Part shown: piece after piece, positions 1-10,896 of the stretch
Layout: each line of letters starts with the position of its first letter
Position numbering within the stretch: position 1 is the first letter of the stretch
Origin: Tretioscincus oriximinensis
Taxonomy: Eukaryota; Chordata; Lepidosauria; Squamata; Gymnophthalmidae
Direction of reading: 5' to 3'
Assembly (NCBI GenBank): GCA_022410635.1
Contig: JAJVDF010000136.1
Location: 1,044,134-1,108,133, forward strand
Length of the DNA: 64,000 nucleotides
Notes under the pieces: model-generated
The model's database searches: none
Told to the model about the DNA's origin: nothing
Seen by the model: the letters and a program-made list of their open reading frames with translations, nothing else
Made by a program: the position numbers and the translations under genes

Positions 1-1565
1 CCTATCTGGCTTTCTCCAATGGAACTACAGGGCACAAACAAACAAACAAAAACGAGTACAAAATTGTTAACACTGCATTCCATGTAAAACAGAATCAACT
101 AAATGAAACTCAGGAACTCTGACTCAGCAGAACATTGACTATCAGAAGAAAAAAGAGATTCTGCAATACTATAATGCCTTACCACGTTGCTCAGATCTCA
201 CACATTTTTGGAGGCTAATCATCTGTTAAGAGTGCCATTTGAGTGACAGCAGTGAGAGCCAATCAGAAAGCACTTCCCACTTCCAAGGGGGAACATTTTG
301 CATGTGAAAGAAATAACTGTGAAACGTTGGGTGAGAAGGGTGGGTTTAGGTTAGAGGTTGAAGAATAATCCCAGGGTGCATCTAGACAGGATCAATACTT
401 GAAAGTCAAATTTCTGCTGCATTTGTCTCAGCAGGTTCTATANATTGGCACATTGCGGGTTTTAAAGCCCCAAACGCGGACTATTTATTTACCGGAAAAT
501 TCAACTGCCAATCCACTCTCTTGGATTACTAGTGGAATTAGTAAAAAAACTTAAAAATTGATGACTAAGTCTNTGTGCACACAGCATATTTCTACCTCGA
601 TCAGAGCGAGATGAGGATGAGTCTAGCACATGGGTTAAGCGTTTTTCAGCAGTCGTCCCGCAATAAACACTGTTTTTCCTGGAATAAACTATTGCTGGGA
701 TATTGAAGCATTGTTCCAGAGAACCTCCATCCTCTTGCNGCCATCCCTGATCCTCTGTCAAGCATATNTGTGTGCACAAATTATGTGTGAAAAGTTAAAA
801 CGAGTGAAAACGCAGCAGTAGTTTCTAGTGGCTGTTGCAAAATTTTTCGGACTGCTCTGACCCAAGATCAGTGAGCAATATTACGCAACTGGGGCACTGG
901 TAAAAGAATATACAGGTTTGGTGTGTACAGACACACAATTGCTATATTCTGGAATATAGATTTATAGTGGTTTTTAAGTTGTCGTGTGCACGCAGCCTAA
1001 TTTGTAAATAAATGTATATAATCGTGAGTCCTGTCACTGTCCTTCCTTCTCACTGCATCTTTGTATCTTAATGTTACAGGCGAAACCCAATTATAAAGAA
1101 CCCCGATATAACAAAATTCACGGAATAACAAGCAAATTTGAAACTTCTATAAGAATAATGTTGGTTACAATGGGATTCACCCATGTCAGTATCAATCAGT
1201 CTGACATGATTCTATAAAGCTCATCTTCATGGTTTTAGCAGAAGCTGAGGAGGTAAATTTACCAAATTGTGCCTGCCCCTCTCAGCTGCTTCCATGATCA
1301 TTAATCGTTGTCAGAGTGCTTTACCTGACATTATTACACATATAGAGCAGATTAATGTGTTCTATCAATAATGTACATCTGAAGTAGAAGACTTGCCTAC
1401 AAAGGTTCATGCCTACTTTCCTCTTTCTAGTCTCCAAAGTGCTACAACATCCCCTTGCTGGACTATCGGTAATGTATTTTAGGGAAGAGTTAAAACAAAT
1501 CTTTTGGGTTGTACCATTATTCCCATGCAAGCTGTGTGGAATATTGAGCTTCATAAAATGTATTA
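1..1565. other. Intronic AT-rich DNA with degraded DNA-transposon ends
   Basis: No reading frame here looks like a real exon. Near 377-400 the sequence resembles the tip of the hAT-like family seen at 1566 and 62178 (gcatctagacaggatcaata). Around 571-590 and 985-1003 there are two GTGTGCAC-containing motifs in direct orientation next to a GCAGC core, as in eroded hAT tips. Single N bases occur at 442, 573, 739 and 768. I could not delimit an element. Confidence 0.35.
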
Positions 1566-2020
1566 CTAAGGCTGCATCCAGACAGGATCAATATTCCACT
1601 TACAAGTGCACTTGCCACACCAGATTGTTATTTAAACAAACAGATTTGGGGTAATAAACACAATAAACAGTATTATTTTTAATTGGGAAAAACAGCTGTG
1701 GAAAAGTTGTGGGGTTATTGTAGAAAGTGTGTATAGTTCCAACAAGAAACTACAACAGGGATTACAGGATCTGATATTGACAGCAAATGATCCATTAGCA
1801 TTTTGGGGGAGGGACGACTGGACTTCCTCTTGACAATCATCCAACAAAATGGCTGGTGGGAAAATGTTTCACATGCACAGAAATTTTGCTTGTCAAGAGC
1901 TGACAGATGGGCAAAAGTTGGAATATACTGTAATGTTCTGGAGGTGACAAAACAAGATAGGAAAACCGATAAACTGGATTATCTGTAAATTCTGCAATAA
2001 ACAAGTACTGTATAAACCTG
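1566..2020 (-). mobile_element. hAT-like non-autonomous DNA transposon, degraded
   Basis: The left edge (ggctgcatccagacagga) is the reverse complement of the right edge of the element ending near 62651. The interior shares a fragment near 1780-1850 (cttgacaatc, ccaacaaaatggc) with the copies at 29.5 kb and 62.3 kb. The right boundary, near the aacaagtactg motif at about 2000, is uncertain and I see no clean target-site duplication. No transposase is encoded. Assignment to hAT rests on the 8-bp target-site suggestion at the 62-kb copy and is an inference. Confidence 0.4.
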
Positions 2021-2092
2021 TGCAACAGCACTTTCGATCCACAGAGAGTACAGGTTTGGCATGAATATGAATTATTTTTCTATATATATGTT

Positions 2093-2231
2093 TTCCAGAG
2101 TCACAATAGTCCCTGAAGGCTCTCCGATTGGACAATATTTGGATGAATCTCATGGCCTGGAGTGATGTCATCAGTGTTCTAAAGCCAGGGCCAAACTGGC
2201 AACAGTTGCCATGGAACCCAGCCCAGCAGAG
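2093..2231 (+). repeat. Interspersed 140-bp repeat with CCAAT- and CRE-like motifs, copy 1
   Basis: This block matches 35465-35601 closely in the same orientation, from the gagtcacaatagtccctga motif to the gttgccatggaaccca motif. Both copies keep an inverted CCAAT-like gattggacaat and an 11-bp CRE/AP-1-like palindrome core tgatgtcatca. The surroundings of the two copies are unrelated. I do not recognise the family; it could be a MITE core, part of an LTR or a SINE fragment. Confidence 0.6.
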
Positions 2232-3020
2232 GAATAGGGAAGGAACAACATAGGAAGAAGAAAGAAGGAAAGAAGGAATATGAAGGGAGAAGAGAAAGCT
2301 AAGCAGCCCTACCCCCCATTGCATTAAACTCAGCAACGGGCTTTTTTAACTAGTTTCTTACAATCTAAAACAAGTACTATATATCCATCTATCGTTCAAC
2401 ATTTCAGAATGGATACGGGAAAGTATTTTCAGTCCCTCATTTCACATTCACTCACTTTTATATTATTCAGTGAAATTTCTAGAAGAAAAAAACATCCATC
2501 ATTTGAAGGCGACTATCATGATGTTCCAAACTTTATTTCTGTGCACACAAGCATGGAAATAATAATAAGGTAGGCACTTCTATTCCTGTGCTAAACAAAC
2601 AGCACATATATTCTAGTTTCACATGCTAAGCTTGCTTAGCATTCATGAATTCATAGATTTCTTTGGCTGTTGGTTTCCTGTCTGAATTTTGTAGATTGAG
2701 ATAATACCAGCAGTCACATTTTTATTCTATGCATAGAGGATAACGTATGTTAATTGTGAGACAGTGCATTTCTGAANTGGGGAGGCAACAGTGATAAAAA
2801 CAGAGATTCAGATGTTGGGGCATATATCTGTCAATGCAATTAAAATTTGGACAGCAATGAACAAATTTTGAAAGGACCACCTGTTCCCAATACTCTTGGA
2901 ACCAGGGAAAGAAGCCACTGCCTCAGAAACAGAACAAAGAAAAGCAAAAACATATGTAACTTCTCGCACATTCCTTCCTTCCTCCTCTCTCTTCCTTCTT
3001 TCCCTTCTAAATCTTTCAAA
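2232..3020. other. Unassigned intronic DNA
   Basis: AT-rich sequence with a purine-rich patch at 2250-2300 and a pyrimidine-rich patch at 2965-3010. No repeat family or exon could be identified. Confidence 0.3.
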
Positions 3021-3021
3021 N

Positions 3022-3770
3022 AAGGCAAATTCCATGTTGGGGATAATTAGGAAAGGAATTGAAAACAAGTCAGCAAATGCTGTTTTGCCTCTTTATAAAT
3101 CTGTGGTGAGGCCACATTTGGAATACTGTGTTCAATTCTGGTTACCACATCTCAAGAGGGATATTTTGGAACTGGAGAAGGTGCAGAAAAGGGCAACAAA
3201 AATGATGAAGGGTCTGGAGCACCTCACTTACAAAGCAAGGCTGCAATGTCTGGGCCTCTTCAGCCTTGAAANGAGACGTTTGAGGGGTGATTGGATTGAA
3301 GTGTACAAAATCATGCATGGGATCGACAGGGTGAATAGAGAAAAAATGTTTTCTCTATCACACAACACAAGGACCAGAGGGCACTCCTTAAAACTGTTGG
3401 GTAGAAAAGTGAGAACAGACAAAGGAAAGTATTTTTTCACCCAGAGGGTCATCGGCCTGTGGAATTTACTTCCTGAAGAGGTAGTGGTAGCTAACAGCTT
3501 GGATAGTTTCAAGACAGGACTAGACAGGTTTATGGACACCAAGGGTATAAATGGATACTAGGGTGGATGTTGCCTCCGTGATGGAGCAACAGGCAGGACT
3601 CCTGAAATACCATCTGCAGGGAGTCATAAACAGGAGCATATTTTGCTTTCCTCTGTTCAGACTGCCCAGGTGCATCTGGTGGGTCTCTGTGTGACAGAGA
3701 ATGCTGGACTTGATGGGCTGTGGCCTGATCCAGTGTGGCTCTTCTTATGTTCTTATGTTCTTATCTTCAT
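3022..3770 (+). mobile_element. CR1 LINE, 5'-truncated, TTCTTATG-tail family
   Basis: The frame from about 3022 to 3561 encodes the C-terminal part of a CR1 reverse transcriptase: the NSMLGIIRKGIENKSAN block, then VVRPHLEYCVQFW, then LERRRLRGDLIEVYKIMHG-like sequence, ending FMDTKGINGY. The 3' UTR follows and ends in the 8-bp tail repeat ttcttatg at 3744-3770. One N interrupts the frame at 3272. Catalytic RT motifs are lost by 5' truncation, so the copy is dead. CR1 elements move by target-primed reverse transcription and are usually 5'-truncated with no clear target duplication, as here. Confidence 0.92.
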
Positions 3771-3930
3771 TCTCCTCTCTCTCCCTAACCCACTTTCTTT
3801 CCTTCTGCCTCTTTCCCTTCATTCCTCCCTCTAATATATCTCTTCTCCTTTTCTCCCAATCTTCTTACCTTACCTTTCTCCCTCTTTCTCACCTTAACTT
3901 TCCCTTTCTATCTTTCCCTTCCAACTGTAA
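3771..3930 (+). repeat. Pyrimidine-rich low-complexity tract
   Basis: About 150 bp of CT-rich sequence (runs of tcctctctctccc, tttccttct) directly downstream of the CR1 tail. The open frames across it are compositional and not coding. Confidence 0.7.
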
Positions 3931-4745
3931 AAGAACGCCTAGAAGTGGTCTGAAAATCAGTTTAGTAAAGAGTCAGGTAAAACCATAATGAAACAAATGT
4001 ATTTGCCTATATTTTCTGGTTAAGGACCAATGTAACACAGGTAAAAATTACAATATCCATTAAGAGTAAATATATTTAAAGGGCTTAAACCTATAGGTAG
4101 AATGTTTTTTAAAAATACAATTTCTCAACTGAAGATGAAAAAGCATAAATGCAAAACAAATTACATTTTTTCCTCCCTTTATTGCAAAACTTTCTCAATG
4201 AAAATGCCAGCAAATGATAAAGTAAACCGTTTAGTTATGTGAATTATTTGACAAGGGCCAGATATTCCTATTTTAATCAAGTCCAAAGATATGAATTATT
4301 AAGCTGGTGTTAGTAGCATGTGCTATTTTTCCTCTGTAACGTGAAATTATAGCAGCCAAGGATTTGTAATCCCTCAAAGATTTGTATTAAACACATTTTG
4401 CTTTTTGACATTCATAACACATATGACTGACACCTCGGCAGAATTCCTGATATTTCCAGCATTTGAATTGTGTTGAACATCTATTCACAAATTATATTTT
4501 ATCAACTGAAGTTAAAAATATAGTTTCTGTTTGAAATGAGAAGTGCCTGCCTCCCCAGCGGTACTTAACACATGTCATTAAATTATTTCAACAATATTTT
4601 TAAGAACTGACAAAAAGTAATCTTTCAACTACTATTATTATGATTCAAAAGCTGTCCCTATGCCATTATATTTAATGGATGAATTCTAATACAATTTTGC
4701 AGCAAAACAACTGAAATAACACAACCAGATAAAATAGAATATAAG
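3931..4745. other. Unassigned intronic DNA
   Basis: AT-rich unique-looking sequence. I see no coding frame, tail repeat or terminal inverted repeat in it. Confidence 0.3.
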
Positions 4746-4747
4746 TG

Positions 4748-4850
4748 GAGCCCTGTTGAATGGGGCACAATCATTCTATTCCAGAGTCTGTCTTGCCCAG
4801 TGACCCACCAATTGCATCTCGGCATCTCAAACAGGACTTGCCACCTGCAT
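4748..4850 (-). mobile_element. Old CR1 3' fragment
   Basis: The stretch from cctgttgaatggggcac through gtgacccaccaattgcatct to ggcatctcaaacag matches the CR1 3' UTR pattern seen elsewhere on the minus strand (for example 45436-45500). It is heavily diverged. The neighbouring 4850-4930 contains a 'gcctgccatagtctacactggc' type motif shared with 32400-32470 and 61020-61090. Confidence 0.55.
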
Positions 4851-5001
4851 GCAAGTATAGACAGCCTGGCCACAGGACATGCATGTGGATGAGCTAAATG
4901 AGGGCCTGCCATAGTCTACACTGGCTATGTAGCCTAAGATATTCTGAAGTATCCGTACATATAATAACTCATTAATCAAAGAGTCCAACATTCTGAGGTG
5001 T

Positions 5002-5323
5002 AACAAGAAGAAGAAGAAGAAGGAGAAGAACTGGGTTCTTATACCCCGCTTTTCTCACCTTTCAAAGGGACTCAAAGTGGCTTACAAGGATATATTTTGC
5101 CCGAAGGCTGACATTCTATCTTCCCCACCAGGCTATGGTGGTTCCCATGTATCTACTTGCAGTCAGTTGCAATTTCTTGCAATTCATGCTTTTGAATAGC
5201 TGGGTTGGCTAGAGCTACAGGCTAGTGGAAGGTGCTCACCCCTCCCCACGTCCCACAAAGGGCTTCGAAACCTGATCTCCCAGGTGAGAGACGAATTCCT
5301 AAGCGACTGAGTTATCCGTGCCT
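5002..5323 (-). mobile_element. tRNA-like SINE with (TTC)n tail, copy 1
   Basis: On the minus strand it starts with a tRNA-like head containing an A-box-like stretch (ataactcagtcgcttagg) and a B-box-like ggtttcgaagcc. A body with ttgcaagaaattgcaactga follows, then a tail domain gaaaagcggggtataagaac ending in a (TTC)n run (plus-strand aagaagaagaag at 5007-5033). Related copies lie at 14309-14502, 34373-34692 and 44312-44532. The tail resembles that of Sauria SINEs, which are mobilised by Bov-B LINEs; that link is an inference. The head abuts a Helitron 3' part at about 5324. Confidence 0.75.
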
Positions 5324-5619
5324 GTGACCAGTGACAGGGCTTGGAACTGGCAGCCTCCAGAGAGAAAAAGATAAAAATAAGCAGAAAAGAAGGAAAGCAA
5401 GGAGGAGGGGAAGGAAGAACAAAGGAAGGAAGGGATAAAAGAAGGAAGGAAAAGAAGGAAGATTAGGAAGAAAGAAGGAAAGAAGGAAGGAAAGAAAGAG
5501 CAGCAAGTGAAAGAGGAGTGAGAGGGAGCAAGTGAGTGAGTGGAGGCATGAATTGGAGCAAGGGGAGGGGAAGCTAGAAGCCACTGCATTACCATAACAC
5601 AACAGGCTAATTNTACTAG
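5324..5619 (+). mobile_element. Non-autonomous Helitron 3' part
   Basis: It begins inside the 38-bp unit (gtgaccagtgacagggcttg), continues through a GA-rich core (aaggaagg repeats, gcagcaagtgaaagagg) and ends caggctaattntactag followed by T. CTAG before a host T is the standard Helitron 3' end. Compared with the copies at 6616-7168 and 15593-16073 it lacks the TCATAAGT 5' tip, so it is 5'-truncated where it meets the SINE. Confidence 0.7.
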
Positions 5620-5635
5620 TATTTACATAAGAGCT

Positions 5636-6075
5636 TTGCTGAATGGAGCCTTAGCCCATCAACTCCAATATTCTGTCCCACCTAGGTCCTACCAATTGCA
5701 TCTGGGCATCTCAAGCTTTAGACTTTCTGCAAATTTCAGGAATCCTGCCTATTGTTCCATCCTAGAAGTATCAAGACATCCATCCCAGTAGCCCTTGATA
5801 CACTTGGTTTCCATGTATTTGTATAATCCTATCATGAAACTACACAGGCTGCTGATTACCACCACCTAATCTGGTAGTAAATTCCTTAGAACACTGACTC
5901 TCTGGGTAGAAAAGATACTTTCCCTTGTCTAACCCAACTCTCCTGTCCATCAGCTTCATAGGGTGCCCCATTATATGCCTACTATTTTTCCTATCCACAT
6001 CATCCATTCTATATANTATTCTATACACTTTAACAAGAAAGCTCTTTATATGCCTTCATTCAAGGCTGAAGGGAG
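5636..6075 (-). mobile_element. Old CR1 LINE 3' fragment
   Basis: Minus-strand CR1: 3' UTR at 5636-5790 (tggagccttagcccatcaac, ccaattgcatctgggcatct), then the C-terminal coding region at 5840-6075 with recognisable MYRI-, HPMKLMDRRVGLDKGKYLF-like peptides. There are many substitutions and one N at 6017. It is much older than the CR1 copy at 3022. Confidence 0.75.
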
Positions 6076-6615
6076 CTAGAGACAAGAAAGATATTACACA
6101 AATGTTATAGAACACCAATGCAGTTATCTCATTTCTTTTCAAATGTAACAGGTTTACGTTGGCATGGATGCCAACATAGAGATGTATATGATATGGTAAT
6201 GTGAAAAGGTACAGGAATATCGGAAGAGGGTGGAAGCTGACATAAATGCTATGCTTAATTTTGAAATGTTGACAAGTAAAACGATAATCTTACATGGGGG
6301 ATGCCTTGGAATGCCTGTATAAAGATGTCTTGGATAAGATGGATAGGTGGTTAAAAAGGTAATACAAAATGGACAATGGAAAGGTTACATAAATATATAG
6401 AACATAAACAAAAATGGTTAGTAGTAAAGAATTATATGATGGTTAGAATGAGAAGTGATGTAGTGAAATTAATATTAATACTCCAGATGTAGAACTAGAC
6501 TGTAGAAGTAAGTAGAGGCAGTGTTTGGAAGGGTCTATGAAGGGAGGAGGAAAAAATCAAAACGTGATTGTAAGTTTGTTTTAAATGTAATTATTGAATG
6601 TCATTTTATATAAGA
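6076..6615. other. Unassigned intronic DNA
   Basis: AT-rich sequence with no recognised repeat. A vaguely protein-like stretch at 6290-6400 (tacatgggggatgccttgg, gataggtggttaaaaagg) may be an L1 relic, but I cannot support it. Confidence 0.25.
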
Positions 6616-7168
6616 CTAGTGGAATTAGCCCTTTGTGTTATAGGAATGCAATGAGTTCTAGCCCCTCCCTTCCCCTTTCACTTGCTGCTTCTTTGCTTCA
6701 TTCCTTCTTTTCTTCCATTTTCTTCTTTTCCTTTTTTAGTTTTATTTATTTATTTTCTTCCATCTTCCATCCATTCTTTCCTTTGTTCTTCCTTCCTTTC
6801 CCATCCTGTACTGCTCTGAGGATTGAACCCATTATTGCACTTCTCTCATCTTTCTAACCACAGAATTGTCCATTTATAGAACTGCATTTTTTTGTCTTTT
6901 AGCCAGTTTCTAACGCAGGACTCTAGTCTCTAGAGGCTGCCAAAATTCTGAGCCCTGTCACTGGTCTCTGGAGGCTGCCAAAGTTCTCAGCCCTGTCACT
7001 GGTCTCTGGAGGCTGCCAAAGTTCTGAGCCCTGTCACTGGTCTCTGGAGGCTGCCAAAGTTCTGAGCCCTGTCACTGGTCTCTGGAGGCTACCAAAGTTC
7101 CAAGCCCTGTCACTGGTCAATATATCTTGGAATGTTGTACTCTCCCACACATCTTTTATTACTTATGA
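6616..7168 (-). mobile_element. Non-autonomous Helitron with both ends and an internal minisatellite
   Basis: On the minus strand it begins TCATAAGTAATAAAAGATG directly after a host A (5' end at 7168) and ends GGGCTAATTCCACTAG before a host T (3' end at 6616). A 5' TC, a 3' CTAG and insertion between A and T with no target duplication are the Helitron hallmarks. The interior has a pyrimidine-rich core (plus-strand 6660-6800) and tandem 38-bp units (6930-7120). No Rep/helicase is present, so mobility would depend on an autonomous partner. Its right portion, 7013-7168, lies in the 1942-bp duplication. Confidence 0.8.
6930..7120 (+). repeat. 38-bp minisatellite inside the Helitron
   Basis: About five tandem units of period 38 with core ggctgccaaagttctgagcc and joint tgtcactggtctctgga. 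Single units also occur in the Helitron copies at 5330, 12545-12660 and 15960-16000, so the array expanded inside this element. Two full units and part of a third reappear at 8955-9060 because of the tandem duplication. Confidence 0.9.
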
Positions 7169-7209
7169 TGAGTGTAATGAATATGAAAACAATAAAACTG
7201 TTTTGAAAA

Positions 7210-7405
7210 AGAGAGTTAGTTGTTGCAGCCTGATTTCATAAGGGATTTTGTTCCAGACCCTTGGATCAGCTCCTTTTCCAGTTTTACTGTACAACATATT
7301 TTATTAAAGGAAACACTTGAGAGCTTGTGAGTGTCCAGGTGCCACTGAGTGAGACAGAAGGTTGAACTAGATGGAATGTAAGCTCTTCTTATATTCATAT
7401 GTTCA
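7210..7405. mobile_element. CR1 fragments in opposite orientations
   Basis: 7216-7265 matches the minus-strand CR1 C-terminal coding region (gttgcagcctgatttcataa). 7340-7405 is a plus-strand CR1 3' end (gttgaactagatggaatg, then cttcttatattcatatgttc). The piece is duplicated at 9152-9347. Confidence 0.65.
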
Positions 7406-7599
7406 TGGTGAACCAGAATGTGAATGTGGCCACATCAATCAGCATTCAAACATTCGTGCCAGGAAGTACATTTGATATATTAAATTATCTACAAAAATCT
7501 CTTTCTAAAGTCTGTACATAGTTTTGGACATCCCAGTGCTATGTTTACTGCTTCTAAGGTCACCTTTAAACGGTCCTTTAGGACCACCGTTATGCAGTG

Positions 7600-8030
7600 C
7601 AGAAACATATAATCAATTTTCAGGTTGGCAGGATTATAGATTCTTGACAGCTTTAAGATATTTTTGATAGAGGCGAGCTAGTTACAGAAAATAAAGTGGT
7701 AGAAATTGGCTGTAAAAGTTTCAAGGAAGGTAATTTTTTGGACACAATTTATAACGAAAAGGAACTTTTAAGGCAATCAACTCTGCAGTTATCCCTCGTA
7801 TAGCATGGTTTTGTTTTAACGTTGTTGGCAAAAAAAAAAGAGAGAGTAATATATATATAATGATGACACACGCTTGGAAAATCTCATTGCCAGAACCCGA
7901 CAGAATGACAAGACTAGGAATATATTATAAAGATACGAACGAGGCACATTAAAATCAGTAAACTGGTAAACCAGATTAACAGGAAATTTCGGAATAAGCA
8001 AATGCTGTGTGAATACAGTCTTAGTTGCTA
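7600..8030 (-). mobile_element. Degraded hAT-like DNA transposon fragment
   Basis: The stretch at 7850-8025 (aatctcattgccagaacc, aggaatatattataaagat, gaataagcaaatgctgtgtg) is related to the reverse complement of 63590-63760. The edge near 8022 resembles the TIR-proximal sequence at 62180-62200. Boundaries are unclear. The sequence is repeated at 9542-9972. Confidence 0.4.
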
Positions 8031-8954
8031 CTTGTTCAACCTTTCTAGTTTCCTGACGTAAAGTCTAGCAAATCAAGAATCTTGCAGCCTGTGACATTTT
8101 ATCGATACCTTTTTCCAAGATTACTGTGGCACTTTCAGGAGTAATTATCGGACTGGAAGTTTACTTTCTGCAGGAGAGAGAGAGAGTCAGCAAAAAAATA
8201 CAATAAGAGCCCAAATAACTCCCTCTTGTCTACACAATTTATTTTTGTTTCCAGCTCTTTTAAATTAAGTAGTGTCCATTTATCGCCAAGAAATGGAACT
8301 TTTCTTCCTTATCAAAGCTACCTTCTAGAGACGGACAACAACAAAATGTCCCCCCAGCTTCTCATGATTCCTGTTTACCTGGACCAGAAAGGCTGAAATT
8401 GACATGCTACCATGATCAGAAAGGTGGTTTTATTAGTGAAAGGAGGCAGTAAATCTTCGAAGATCCTTGTTATTGAGAACATTGGAACATAAGAGAAACA
8501 CTGCTCCTACCTAAGAACATAAGAACATAAGAAGAGCCATAAAACGTAAAAAAATTAAAATATATGAATTCTATAGAGATACTGAACCAATATCAGTAAA
8601 TACAGAATATATATTAGAGATAATTGGTCAGAATAACTGGATATTTGGAAATGCGATAATCCAGTTTCTATCCAACCATCAAACCAAAGGATTGATGTCT
8701 GTAGTNCCTAATAGGTGGTGTGACCTTATAAAGCATGTACTTTATAATAAAAAAGGAGTAATAGGTAAAATCTATAAATATATTACAAGTTTAAAATATC
8801 GTATGCTGGATTATATAGTTACCAAATGGNCAAACTCCTGTAATATAACGCCTGAGATTGTAACTAAGGCTTTAAAAGAAACTTATGAATGCCAATATGT
8901 TAAAGTTATAGAACTGAGAAAAAAACTATTGACATTCTGGTATCGCACTCCAGN

Positions 8955-10896
8955 CTGCCAAAGTTCTGAGCCCTGTCACTGGTCTCTGGAGGCTGCCAAA
9001 GTTCTGAGCCCTGTCACTGGTCTCTGGAGGCTACCAAAGTTCCAAGCCCTGTCACTGGTCAATATATCTTGGAATGTTGTACTCTCCCACACATCTTTTA
9101 TTACTTATGATGAGTGTAATGAATATGAAAACAATAAAACTGTTTTGAAAAAGAGAGTTAGTTGTTGCAGCCTGATTTCATAAGGGATTTTGTTCCAGAC
9201 CCTTGGATCAGCTCCTTTTCCAGTTTTACTGTACAACATATTTTATTAAAGGAAACACTTGAGAGCTTGTGAGTGTCCAGGTGCCACTGAGTGAGACAGA
9301 AGGTTGAACTAGATGGAATGTAAGCTCTTCTTATATTCATATGTTCATGGTGAACCAGAATGTGAATGTGGCCACATCAATCAGCATTCAAACATTCGTG
9401 CCAGGAAGTACATTTGATATATTAAATTATCTACAAAAATCTCTTTCTAAAGTCTGTACATAGTTTTGGACATCCCAGTGCTATGTTTACTGCTTCTAAG
9501 GTCACCTTTAAACGGTCCTTTAGGACCACCGTTATGCAGTGCAGAAACATATAATCAATTTTCAGGTTGGCAGGATTATAGATTCTTGACAGCTTTAAGA
9601 TATTTTTGATAGAGGCGAGCTAGTTACAGAAAATAAAGTGGTAGAAATTGGCTGTAAAAGTTTCAAGGAAGGTAATTTTTTGGACACAATTTATAACGAA
9701 AAGGAACTTTTAAGGCAATCAACTCTGCAGTTATCCCTCGTATAGCATGGTTTTGTTTTAACGTTGTTGGCAAAAAAAAAAGAGAGAGTAATATATATAT
9801 AATGATGACACACGCTTGGAAAATCTCATTGCCAGAACCCGACAGAATGACAAGACTAGGAATATATTATAAAGATACGAACGAGGCACATTAAAATCAG
9901 TAAACTGGTAAACCAGATTAACAGGAAATTTCGGAATAAGCAAATGCTGTGTGAATACAGTCTTAGTTGCTACTTGTTCAACCTTTCTAGTTTCCTGACG
10001 TAAAGTCTAGCAAATCAAGAATCTTGCAGCCTGTGACATTTTATCGATACCTTTTTCCAAGATTACTGTGGCACTTTCAGGAGTAATTATCGGACTGGAA
10101 GTTTACTTTCTGCAGGAGAGAGAGAGAGTCAGCAAAAAAATACAATAAGAGCCCAAATAACTCCCTCTTGTCTACACAATTTATTTTTGTTTCCAGCTCT
10201 TTTAAATTAAGTAGTGTCCATTTATCGCCAAGAAATGGAACTTTTCTTCCTTATCAAAGCTACCTTCTAGAGACGGACAACAACAAAATGTCCCCCCAGC
10301 TTCTCATGATTCCTGTTTACCTGGACCAGAAAGGCTGAAATTGACATGCTACCATGATCAGAAAGGTGGTTTTATTAGTGAAAGGAGGCAGTAAATCTTC
10401 GAAGATCCTTGTTATTGAGAACATTGGAACATAAGAGAAACACTGCTCCTACCTAAGAACATAAGAACATAAGAAGAGCCATAAAACGTAAAAAAATTAA
10501 AATATATGAATTCTATAGAGATACTGAACCAATATCAGTAAATACAGAATATATATTAGAGATAATTGGTCAGAATAACTGGATATTTGGAAATGCGATA
10601 ATCCAGTTTCTATCCAACCATCAAACCAAAGGATTGATGTCTGTAGTCCCTAATAGGTGGTGTGACCTTATAAAGCATGTACTTTATAATAAAAAAGGAG
10701 TAATAGGTAAAATCTATAAATATATTACAAGTTTAAAATATCGTATGCTGGATTATATAGTTACCAAATGGNCAAACTCCTGTAATATAACGCCTGAGAT
10801 TGTAACTAAGGCTTTAAAAGAAACTTATGAATGCCAATATGTTAAAGTTATAGAACTGAGAAAAAAACTATTGACATTCTGGTATCGCACTCCAGN
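8955..10896 (+). repeat. 1942-bp tandem duplication, copy 2
   Basis: Second copy of 7013-8954. It runs on into the complete 3' part of the L1, so it is probably the authentic locus sequence. The join at 8954/8955 jumps from mid-L1 codon sequence into the middle of a 38-bp minisatellite unit at a single N. Confidence 0.95.

Larger units (their letters stand above)
7013..8954 (+). repeat. 1942-bp tandem duplication, copy 1
   Basis: Bases 7013-8954 and 8955-10896 are identical as far as I can read. The offset is 1942 throughout, for example 7216 to 9158, 7816 to 9758 and 8692 to 10634. Each copy ends in a single N (8954, 10896), and both carry an N at the same internal place (8830 and 10772). 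It contains the Helitron 5' part, CR1 pieces, an unassigned AT-rich middle and the first 414 bp of an L1. The breakpoint inside the L1 frame shows that copy 1 is the partial one. Confidence 0.95.

Noticed and set aside
7216..7398. Identical 60-codon frames at 7216 and 9158 as a duplicated gene
   Set aside because: They lie in CR1 debris inside the 1942-bp duplication, which is probably an assembly artefact.
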